From KBS-96 sp964247975 (GTDB lineage Bacteria > Acidobacteriota > Terriglobia > Bryobacterales > Bryobacteraceae), in assembly GCA_964247975.1 (NCBI GenBank), contig CAXTWH010000004.1, positions 98,868 to 162,867 on the forward strand: DNA of 64,000 nucleotides, given 5' to 3'. Of the stretch, positions 57,526-64,000 are shown in pieces. Position 1 is the first letter of the stretch; each line of letters opens with the position of its first letter. The translations under genes and the position numbers were made by a program. Under the pieces are notes generated by a model. The model was not told the DNA's origin. It ran no database searches and was given only the letters and a program-made list of their open reading frames with translations.

Positions 57526-59796
57526 ATGGCAGAAGTGAATTTAACAGCGGACATTTTTGCCCGCATTGCGAAGCAACTGAACGTTGCCGCAGCGGCAGTG
57601 ACGGCCACCGCATCTCTTTTAGGCGAAGGCGGAACTGTGCCGTTTATTGCCCGGTATCGGAAAGAAGCGACGGGCAATCTTGATGAAGTCGCTATCTCGC
57701 TGATTCAGGAAAAGCTGGCGTACTTTCGTGAACTGCTCGAACGGCGCGAAACTGTTCTGAAATCAATTTATGAGCAGAACAAACTCACGCCGGAGTTGAA
57801 GAACCGGATTGAGGGCGTATTTGATCGCAGCGAACTGGAAGATTTGTATCTTCCGTTCAAACCGAAGCGCCGCACCAAAGCAACGATTGCCCGCGAGAAG
57901 GGCTTGGAGCCGCTGGCGCAGCGAATCTGGAACCAACTGCCGGGCTGGGAATCGCTTCACGTGTTTGCTGCTTCTTTTATTAATGCAGAAAAGGGAGTTG
58001 GGGCAACAGAAGACGCGCTGGAAGGCGCTCGGCACATTCTGGCGGAATGGATCAGCGAAACTGCTGAGTTTCGTAAGAGTCTACGCCAACTGATGCTGAG
58101 CGAAGGTTTTGTGGTCAGCAAAACGATTGAAGGTGCAAGCGACCCGGAAGGCAAGTTCGCGATGTATGCTGATTACCGCGAACCCGCTCAGAAAATCCCT
58201 TCTCATCGAATGCTGGCGATCCGGCGCGGCGAAAAGGAAAATGTTCTGTTTTTCGAGATTGAACTTGATCCTGCCAAACCGCTCGGCTATCTGAAGCGAA
58301 GCATCATCAAGCAGCCCGGCGAGTGGGAGCCGCAGTTGCAAGCGGCGATTGAAGACTGCTGGAAAAGATTGCTGAACTCATCGATTCAAACCGATGTTCG
58401 AATGCAGTTAAAGGAGCGATCGGACGAAGAAGCGATTCGCGTGTTCCGGGAAAATCTGCAAAATCTTCTGTTAACTCCTCCGGCGGGAATGATTGGCGTG
58501 CTGGCGGTGGACCCCGGTTTGCGCACCGGCTGCAAAATTGCGGTGGTGGATGATACCGGAAAATTTCTGGAACATGCGGTGATCTACCCGCTGGAGCCAA
58601 GAAACGATGCTGCCGGATCCGCAAAAACACTTCAGTTCTTAATCAGCAAACACAACGTGCGGGCCATTGCCGTAGGCAACGGCACCGGTTCGCGCGAAGC
58701 AGCCGCGTTTGTGCAGAACTTTCTGCGCGAGGCAAATTTGTCCACTGTATTTAGCGTGGTGGTCAGCGAGTCCGGCGCTTCGGTTTATTCTGCTTCCGAG
58801 ATTGCGCGCCAGGAGTTCCCCGATTTGGATTTAACTGTTCGCGGCGCGATTTCGATTGCCAGGCGCTTGCAGGATCCTTTGGCTGAATTGGTGAAGGTGG
58901 ACCCAAAATCGATTGGGGTTGGCCAGTACCAGCATGATGTAGACCAGCGCAAATTAAATGATGCTTTGGAAACAACGGTGAAAACCTGCGTGAATCAAGT
59001 GGGCGTCGATTTGAATACTGCTTCTTTCGCCTTGCTGAAGCATGTGTCCGGCATCAACGAACGGGTGGCGGAAAAAATTGTGGCTTACCGGAACGAGAAG
59101 GGCCGCTTTCGATCCAGAATGCAATTAACAGCCATTTCCGGCTTCGGCCCGAAGACATTCGAACAAGCGGCCGGCTTTCTCCGCATCCGCAACGGCGACA
59201 ATCCGCTGGATATGACAGCCGTGCATCCGGAATCGTATCCGGTGGTGCAGAAAATCGCGTCCCGGCTCCAGGTGAGCATTCCTGAGTTGATTGCCCAACC
59301 TGACAAACTGAGCAGCGTTAAGGCCGAGGATTTCAAGATGGAGGCGGGCGTGTTTACGCTGCGCGACATTCTGGAGGAATTGCGCAAGCCGGGACGGGAC
59401 CCTCGCAATCAATTTATTGCGCCGCAGTTTAATTCCCAGATCAAAGAAATTGCGGACGTGAAACCCGGCATGACGCTGGAAGGCATAGTCACGAACGTAA
59501 CTGCATTTGGCGCTTTTGTAGATATTGGCGTTCACCAGGACGGACTGGTGCATGTGAGCGAGTTGGCTCACCGTTTTATCAGAGATCCGAATGAGGCGGT
59601 GAAAGTGGGCCAGATTGTGAAGGTGCAGGTTCTAACGGTAGACGCGAAAACAAAACGAATCTCTTTATCGATAAAAGCTCTTCAGTCGGCAGCAACTCCT
59701 GCGGTGAAACACGGCTCGCCGCCCAAGCCGCAAGCGCCGGTGAAAACAATCAATGAAAAGTTATCTGATTTGTCGGGCCGGTTTCGCACCCGCTAA
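57526..59796 (+). CDS. tex: Tex-family RNA-binding protein (YhgF)
   Basis: 756 residues. Tex is a conserved nucleic-acid-binding protein linked to transcription and RNA turnover. Recognised: N-terminal helical region with LGEGGTVPFIARYRKEATGNLDEV, the YqgF/RNase H-like domain (GVLAVDPGLRTGCKIAVVD), tandem helix-hairpin-helix (VGVDLNTASFALLKHVSGI, AISGFGPKTFEQAAGFLRI) and an S1 domain (about 640-705: LEGIVTNVTAFGAFVDIG, QDGLVHVSELA). Start ATG 57526 is in a weak context. It is complete. Confidence 0.95.
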   Translation: MAEVNLTADIFARIAKQLNVAAAAVTATASLLGEGGTVPFIARYRKEATGNLDEVAISLIQEKLAYFRELLERRETVLKSIYEQNKLTPELKNRIEGVFDRSELEDLYLPFKPKRRTKATIAREKGLEPLAQRIWNQLPGWESLHVFAASFINAEKGVGATEDALEGARHILAEWISETAEFRKSLRQLMLSEGFVVSKTIEGASDPEGKFAMYADYREPAQKIPSHRMLAIRRGEKENVLFFEIELDPAKPLGYLKRSIIKQPGEWEPQLQAAIEDCWKRLLNSSIQTDVRMQLKERSDEEAIRVFRENLQNLLLTPPAGMIGVLAVDPGLRTGCKIAVVDDTGKFLEHAVIYPLEPRNDAAGSAKTLQFLISKHNVRAIAVGNGTGSREAAAFVQNFLREANLSTVFSVVVSESGASVYSASEIARQEFPDLDLTVRGAISIARRLQDPLAELVKVDPKSIGVGQYQHDVDQRKLNDALETTVKTCVNQVGVDLNTASFALLKHVSGINERVAEKIVAYRNEKGRFRSRMQLTAISGFGPKTFEQAAGFLRIRNGDNPLDMTAVHPESYPVVQKIASRLQVSIPELIAQPDKLSSVKAEDFKMEAGVFTLRDILEELRKPGRDPRNQFIAPQFNSQIKEIADVKPGMTLEGIVTNVTAFGAFVDIGVHQDGLVHVSELAHRFIRDPNEAVKVGQIVKVQVLTVDAKTKRISLSIKALQSAATPAVKHGSPPKPQAPVKTINEKLSDLSGRFRTR

Positions 59797-59817
59797 TTCG
59801 CGAACGGCTCGACCGCG

Positions 59818-60603
59818 TTACTTTTGAGCTGCTTTCAAATCCGTTACGCCGGGAATCGGTTTCACTGGGCCGGAAAACCTACCTTTCAGATCATCCACGC
59901 CGGACTGCGAATGAGCAGCGGAAACTAAATCCTGCCGTTCCTGACGAAGATTTTCGGTATTCATTCCCATTTCTTTGTCACGCTTTTCAATCATGGCGGG
60001 TTTGATTTCGCCATCGTGATTAAAAGACCAGGCCAGATGCGGCGCACCGAGCGGCATTTTGTCAGCCGGTTTGCCGTTGTTATCTGTCATCCAAACATGC
60101 CAAGTCTTGCCGTAACTGTTCATTTTTTTCTGCATAAACAGCTTCTCCGCTGTTTTCGGCAGACCTGGGCCGATCAATTCGCCGGAAAGAATCTCGTAGT
60201 TATGAGGATGCCAATACTTTCTTTCCTCCGCCGGCAGCGTGTTGAATAGTTTTTCGGAAATGATATACTCCAGCCCGTTCATGTTGGCTGTTTTTGTGTT
60301 GCCGTCGAACAACACGCATTGGGCGAAATCTTCATTCACCTGATTGCAGTAATGGTGAGCTTCCATTTGCATGGATGGATTGTCTTTCATTGGATGAAAG
60401 CCCACTAAGTAGATATCAAACTGCTTCACCGGCGTTACGTTCTGCAAAACGTTTGCGCCTGTTTCCAATGTTTTCGTCGAAGCGCTTTCTTTCTGTCCTG
60501 CCGGTTGGCTGACGGACGCAGAATTGTGGGCTCCGCAACTGACAAATAAAAGAACTGCGCAGAAGAGTGGGCTCGCCTGTTTTATTTGAGGGTGGATTTT
60601 CAT
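59818..60603 (-). CDS. OBAP/DUF1264-like lipoprotein
   Basis: 261 residues from the ATG at 60603. A lipoprotein signal ends in LLFVSCGAHN. The core LVGFHPMKDNPSMQMEAHHYCNQVNEDFAQCVLFDGNTKTANMNGLEYIIS (shortened here to its pattern HHYC, CVLFDG, GIEYIIS-like) and KYWHPHNYEILSGEL, WHVWMTD and LPLGAPHLAWSFNHDG match the oil-body-associated protein family (DUF1264). That family is best known in plants and fungi but is also common in soil bacteria. Function unknown; several conserved His residues suggest a metal or catalytic site. Confidence 0.85.
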   Translation of the reverse strand: MKIHPQIKQASPLFCAVLLFVSCGAHNSASVSQPAGQKESASTKTLETGANVLQNVTPVKQFDIYLVGFHPMKDNPSMQMEAHHYCNQVNEDFAQCVLFDGNTKTANMNGLEYIISEKLFNTLPAEERKYWHPHNYEILSGELIGPGLPKTAEKLFMQKKMNSYGKTWHVWMTDNNGKPADKMPLGAPHLAWSFNHDGEIKPAMIEKRDKEMGMNTENLRQERQDLVSAAHSQSGVDDLKGRFSGPVKPIPGVTDLKAAQK

Positions 60604-60753
60604 TGAACAGAATAGATGCTGTTCAGCAAGCACGCACAACAAGAAAAGGTGCAGCTTGTTTTTATGCGATAAAATTCCCGCGTAATCTTTTTGGGAAAAA
60701 TCAGTCTATTCCGTTCAGTTTTTATGAAACAATCCTAGTAAGCAACAGTCCAC

Positions 60754-61395
60754 ATGGCAATGGAAGCATTACAAACTCAGCGTCCGCGAGTGCTTTTGGC
60801 GGATGACCATACTCTGGTATTAGAAGGACTTTCCAAGCTGCTACAAAACGAGGTGGATCTGGTTGGATCGGCTTCATCCGGATCGGAAGTTGTGGAAAAA
60901 GCGGCAACTTTACAGCCTGATGTGGTTCTGATGGACATCACCATGCCTGGTATGAACGGGATTGAGGCTGCTAAGCAGTTGAAACAGCGCGCCCCGAATA
61001 CCAAAATTATCGCGCTCACCATGCATAACAGCCCCGTTTATCTTCGTGAATCGATGAAAGCAGGAATGGCTGGCTATGTTTTAAAGCAATCAGCCGCTTC
61101 CGAGTTAGGCGCTGCGTTGCAAGCCGTCATGCGGAACGAACGCTACGTCACCCCCTTGCTTTCCGAACAGGCAGCTCATGGTCTGGCAGAAGGAACTGAT
61201 CGCGCGCTCACCAGCCGCCAGCGTGAAGTGCTGCACCTGATCGCTCAAGGCTGCATTGCGAAAGAAATTGCGGCCCGCTTAGGAATTTCTGTTCGCACTG
61301 CTGAATTTCACCGCGTCAGCATCATGCAGAAACTTGCATTGCATACCACTGCCCAGTTAACCCGTTATGCTCTTGAAAACGGCATTATCGACTAA
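60754..61395 (+). CDS. NarL/FixJ-family response regulator
   Basis: 213 residues. Receiver: LLADDHTLVLEGL, phosphoacceptor Asp61 in VVLMDITMPGMNG, switch Thr in ALTMHNS and Lys in YVLKQSAASEL. The C-terminal LuxR-type helix-turn-helix reads LTSRQREVLHLIAQGCIAKEIAARLGISVRTAEFHR. No kinase gene is adjacent, so it is an orphan or pairs with a distant sensor. Start ATG 60754 or 60760. It is divergent from the OBAP-like gene. Confidence 0.92.
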   Translation: MAMEALQTQRPRVLLADDHTLVLEGLSKLLQNEVDLVGSASSGSEVVEKAATLQPDVVLMDITMPGMNGIEAAKQLKQRAPNTKIIALTMHNSPVYLRESMKAGMAGYVLKQSAASELGAALQAVMRNERYVTPLLSEQAAHGLAEGTDRALTSRQREVLHLIAQGCIAKEIAARLGISVRTAEFHRVSIMQKLALHTTAQLTRYALENGIID

Positions 61396-61442
61396 CACTG
61401 CGGTTTGCTAACCGGCCTTTTTAGCCATGATATTGTTGGCTT

Positions 61443-62288
61443 GTGCAATTGCCTTCCTTATCGAGACGCGCGTTTCTAGGTTCCGCTGTTCTTTCCCCCC
61501 TGCTGCTACAGGCTGCGGCCAAAGGCATTCCCATCGGGCTTGAGCTTTACTCAGTACGCGACCAGTTGAAGGCTGATCTTCCCGGCACTCTGAAAACAGT
61601 TGCGGGAGACGGCTATCAATGTGTAGAGTTTTTTGCGCCCTACTACAATTGGACACTCGACCAAGCCAAAGTTACGCGTAAGGTTCTCGATGAGAACGGC
61701 CTGCGCTGTTTTTCTACTCATAACGCGATCAACTATTTTGACGACGCGCAGATAGCTCACACCATTAAGCTAAACCACGCGTTGGGCGCACGTTATGCCA
61801 TAGTGTCCAGCGCGGGAGCGCCTAAAACGCTGGATGGCTGGAAGCAGGTCGCTGACCGGTTGAATAAGGCGGCAGACCGGCTCCGGCCAGAGAATCTGTA
61901 TACCGGCTATCATAATCATCAGCCTGAGTTCACTCCGCTGGAAGGAACGAAGCCCCTTGAAGTGATAGCTCGTAATACAAGCAAAGATATTGTTTTGCAG
62001 TTTGATGTTGGCACCTGCGTGGAAGTAGGCGCTGACCCAGTTGCCTGGATTAAACAAAATCCTGGCCGCATTCGTTCTTTGCACTGCAAAGATTGGGGAC
62101 CGCAACAGGGGTATCAAGTTTTATTTGGCGAAGGCACTGTTCCCTGGAAAGCTATTTTTGAAGCAGCGGAAACAGTAGGCGGCGTTGAATATTATCTGAT
62201 TGAACAGGAAGGAAGCCGCTACCCCGCTTTCGAAACAGCCAAGCTGTGCTTTCAGTCGTTTCAGAAGATTCACGGACAGGCTTCTTGA
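61443..62288 (+). CDS. Exported xylose-isomerase-like TIM-barrel protein
   Basis: 281 residues from GTG 61443. The Tat-type signal is SRRAFLGSAVLSPLLLQAA. The AP-endonuclease-2/sugar-phosphate-isomerase barrel follows: IGLELYSVRDQLK, YQCVEFFAPYYNW, GYHNHQPEFTPL (metal-binding His), VLQFDVGTCVEVGADP, IRSLHCKDW and YLIEQEGSRYPAF, which carry the His/Asp/Glu ligands of this fold. Many soil bacteria export such enzymes to epimerise or isomerise sugars. Substrate unknown. Confidence 0.88.
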   Translation: MQLPSLSRRAFLGSAVLSPLLLQAAAKGIPIGLELYSVRDQLKADLPGTLKTVAGDGYQCVEFFAPYYNWTLDQAKVTRKVLDENGLRCFSTHNAINYFDDAQIAHTIKLNHALGARYAIVSSAGAPKTLDGWKQVADRLNKAADRLRPENLYTGYHNHQPEFTPLEGTKPLEVIARNTSKDIVLQFDVGTCVEVGADPVAWIKQNPGRIRSLHCKDWGPQQGYQVLFGEGTVPWKAIFEAAETVGGVEYYLIEQEGSRYPAFETAKLCFQSFQKIHGQAS

Positions 62289-62297
62289 GAAGCAAAA

Positions 62298-62951
62298 TTA
62301 CTGCGCAGTTCCGGTGCGCTGCCATAACTCGGATACAATAAAACCTTGCTTCCAGTCTACCCGCTTTACCGGAATAAATCCGGCTCGCAACAAAAGCGGC
62401 CGCCACTCCGGCAAGGTTTGATTAACTAAACCAGTCGCAATTCGGAAAAATTTGTACATCAGCTTGATCCAGAACCGGGCGAAGATGCGCGGCCACCCAC
62501 AAGAAGGAAGATCAAATTCCGACACTACCCACTGTGCTTTGCTGTTGGAGTGTTCTGCGATTCGTTTAATCAGCGGACTTAATTCCGCTGTGGAAAATAC
62601 GTCAAAAAGAAATTGGCAAGCGATCAGATCGTAGTTCGCGTCTGGCAGCCTTGCTGTTCGGATGTCGGCCTGGTAAAACCTGATCTGTTGGGCGCGGCCC
62701 ATTCTTTCAGAAGCAATACGCCGTTGAGCGAGTTGCAGCATTCGCGCGCTTACGTCGATAGAATCGATCTGTGCGCCGGGCCATCTTTCTGTTAATTCTT
62801 TTAAGAATCGACCGTCGCCATCGCCGATGAGCAAGGCACGGCTGACTGGCTGAAGATGCGGCAGCATAATAAAACGGCACCGTTCGAGCATACGGCCAAA
62901 GCGCAGATATTCCAGCCAGCGGTACGCTTTCGCCACAGGATCGCAGTTCAT
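62298..62951 (-). CDS. Class I SAM-dependent methyltransferase
   Basis: 217 residues. SAM-binding motif I is ALLIGDGDGRFLKEL, with post-motif I acidic IDSIDVS, and motif II YDLIACQFLFDVFS. The N-terminus AKAYRWLEYLRFGRMLERCR is seen in small-molecule and quinone-type methyltransferases. It overlaps nothing but is 2 bp from the membrane protein gene upstream, so the pair is likely one transcript. Substrate unknown; a lipid or quinone is plausible from the neighbour. Confidence 0.85.
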   Translation of the reverse strand: MNCDPVAKAYRWLEYLRFGRMLERCRFIMLPHLQPVSRALLIGDGDGRFLKELTERWPGAQIDSIDVSARMLQLAQRRIASERMGRAQQIRFYQADIRTARLPDANYDLIACQFLFDVFSTAELSPLIKRIAEHSNSKAQWVVSEFDLPSCGWPRIFARFWIKLMYKFFRIATGLVNQTLPEWRPLLLRAGFIPVKRVDWKQGFIVSELWQRTGTAQ

Positions 62952-62953
62952 CT

Positions 62954-63838
62954 TTAGAAAAACCAGACCAGTACCGGACTGAGCAGAACCGCATCAGCCA
63001 GAACCCGCAGCATGGGCGTTGAAAACCGATGCGATTGTCTAAATAGAAAAAACAGGGCGGCTGCGCTCAAGAAGAGGGAAGCAAATAATGGACGTGTTTC
63101 AGAAGTACCGGTGACGAGCGCAAACACTGCCGCAAATTGCAATACGGGCAGAATAGCAGGTAGGCGTTTAGCGACGACGAATGTAAGCGGGTGAATTTGC
63201 TGATTACCTAGGATTTGGTAATGACATCCTTCCCAGTACTCAATAGCTAAGCAATTGGAAGCGCACAGAACCGCAAAAAACAGAAATGGAAGCACCATTT
63301 TCCGGTGCAGCGGTTCAGCCATGCTCCAAACGGGAAGACAAGTGCCAGCCGAAAAGATCAACCCCACGACAAACTCTTTGGGCCAAAAGCGTCGGAAACG
63401 CAGCGGTTCGCCATGCACCACGGCAAAATAAACAATTACTGCGCCTAGCAGGCAGAGTCCCTGCCGGACCACAGCCGGCTCCAAGCGTTGACAAATCCAT
63501 TGCAGAACGCCGAGGCTCATGAAAGCTCCAGCAAGGAAAACCTTAAAATGGCGATAACAGAATGCATGGCGCTCGGGCAGCGCATGCGAGTAAGATCGAA
63601 GCACATCCAGCAAGCGATCGCTTACGTAAATAAACCAGACGGCAAGCGCCAGGGCGATGGTGACCAGAGGTGACAGGCTGACATCAAAACAGCGGGCAAA
63701 CAGCCATTGCCAGACCACGGCCACCAGCGGCGCGTCCAGGCTCAGCAAGTTCAGCCACAACCATGCCTGCGGAGGTGCGTATCCAAAAACTTTCGGTTCA
63801 CTTTTAAACGTGGATTGTTCTTGAATAGGTGGCAACAC
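62954..63838 (-). CDS. Polytopic membrane protein, UbiA-like (tentative)
   Basis: 294 residues, about eight predicted helices. In the second helix region the sequence WFIYVSDRLLDVLRSY resembles the aspartate-rich DxxxD motif of UbiA prenyltransferases, but the second DxxxD region is missing (CLAIEYWEGCHY takes its place), so enzymatic activity is doubtful. Other helices: VVGLIFSAGTCLPVW, FLFFAVLCASNCL, and VLQFAAVFALVTGTS. It abuts the methyltransferase gene by 2 bp. Could belong to a quinone, lipid or carotenoid pathway. Fold proposal is mine. Confidence 0.5.
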   Translation of the reverse strand: MLPPIQEQSTFKSEPKVFGYAPPQAWLWLNLLSLDAPLVAVVWQWLFARCFDVSLSPLVTIALALAVWFIYVSDRLLDVLRSYSHALPERHAFCYRHFKVFLAGAFMSLGVLQWICQRLEPAVVRQGLCLLGAVIVYFAVVHGEPLRFRRFWPKEFVVGLIFSAGTCLPVWSMAEPLHRKMVLPFLFFAVLCASNCLAIEYWEGCHYQILGNQQIHPLTFVVAKRLPAILPVLQFAAVFALVTGTSETRPLFASLFLSAAALFFLFRQSHRFSTPMLRVLADAVLLSPVLVWFF

Positions 63839-63897
63839 AAACCGCTACTTCGAGCGTACCAATCGGTCCGCTGATCTACCTGTAAGTTGAAGCATTC

Positions 63898-63926
63898 TTG
63901 ATTCTGGCGGAGCCACCATTTAGAAT
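63898..63926 (+). promoter_or_regulatory. Sigma-70 promoter of tRNA-Gly
   Basis: -35 TTGATT (63898-63903), exactly 17 bp spacer, -10 TAGAAT (63921-63926), ending 19 bp before the tRNA. Both boxes are 5 of 6 or 4 of 6 to consensus. Spacing and position are right for tRNA transcription. Confidence 0.75.
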
Positions 63927-63945
63927 AGGGAAAGCACACTCCGTT

Positions 63946-64000
63946 GCGGGAGTAACTCAATGGTAGAGTCACAGCCTTCCAAGCTGTTGGTTGCGAGTTC
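63946..64000 (+). tRNA. tRNA-Gly, anticodon TCC (3' end beyond window)
   Basis: The 5' part of a tRNA: acceptor GCGGGAG, D arm AACTCAATGGTAGAGT, anticodon stem CAGC/GCTG around loop CTTCCAA with anticodon TCC, and the beginning of the T arm (GCGAGTTC), where the window ends. It decodes GGA/GGG. The identity is clear although the 3' half is missing. Confidence 0.95.

Noticed and set aside
1..64000. CRISPR array, prophage or transposon
   Set aside because: No regularly spaced repeats, integrase, transposase or phage structural genes were seen.

Overview
The window is a continuous piece of bacterial chromosome of moderate GC content, densely packed with genes on both strands. It has no rRNA, CRISPR array, integrase or intact insertion sequence. 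Gene content suggests a Gram-negative acidobacterium (Acidobacteriota, perhaps near Bryobacter/Solibacter). The basis is family recognition: a lipid A-type acyltransferase, outer-membrane beta-barrel proteins, a DUF6677-like membrane protein, Tat-exported sugar-isomerase-like proteins, a small AT-hook protein and a haem-binding-domain protein. This placement is inference, since no phylogenetic marker could be searched.

Layout. 0-8 kb: a lipid acyltransferase cut by the window edge, then a sulfur-relay pair (cysteine desulfurase and MnmA). Facing these are a SAM hydroxide adenosyltransferase, a MutM/Nei-type glycosylase, a fused homocysteine methyltransferase/methylenetetrahydrofolate reductase, and a Sua5-type enzyme converging on TsaB (both for t6A in tRNA). 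8-16.8 kb: a DUF5060-type secreted protein, an OmpR-family regulator with its histidine kinase, an antitoxin remnant, a haem-binding protein, a HAD phosphatase and a large AsmA-like protein.

16.8-25.2 kb (minus strand) is the most interesting stretch. FkbH-like protein, acyl carrier protein, MBOAT acyltransferase and SGNH-like protein form one compact cassette, followed after 33 bp by a complete potABCD polyamine ABC transporter. The cassette resembles the Dlt D-alanylation system, but with an FkbH (glyceryl-loading type) enzyme in place of the DltA ligase. It could load a glycerate-like C3 unit on a carrier protein and pass it through the MBOAT to a cell-surface acceptor.

25.3-31 kb: a beta-barrel protein, an anti-sigma-like protein without a sigma factor, then a small accessory patch. 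The patch holds an orphan Phd-type antitoxin, two small HTH genes (one followed by an in-frame extension behind a TGA), tRNA-Leu(CAG) and an HNH endonuclease with a duplicated N-terminal module. A nucleoside hydrolase follows. 31-40 kb: miaB, a bifunctional-nuclease protein, an MFS transporter, a periplasmic TPR protein with a glutamine-rich repeat, and sodium-solute and amino-acid permeases.

40-52.7 kb: a small AT-hook protein; an 798-residue fusion of a beta-lactamase-fold hydrolase with a NamZ-type exo-muramidase; pterin dehydratase; an AhpD-like protein; an acyl-ligase/ACP/PlsC fusion; rhamnulokinase; a nucleotidase; an AAA+/VWA pair; a HAD hydrolase; and a polyprenyl-type glycosyltransferase. 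52.7-64 kb: a cold-shock gene with its terminator; a CoA-binding protein, rluB, scpB and scpA in one run; tex; an OBAP-like lipoprotein; a NarL-type regulator; a sugar-isomerase-like protein; a methyltransferase next to a polytopic membrane protein; and the start of tRNA-Gly(TCC) behind a good sigma-70 promoter.
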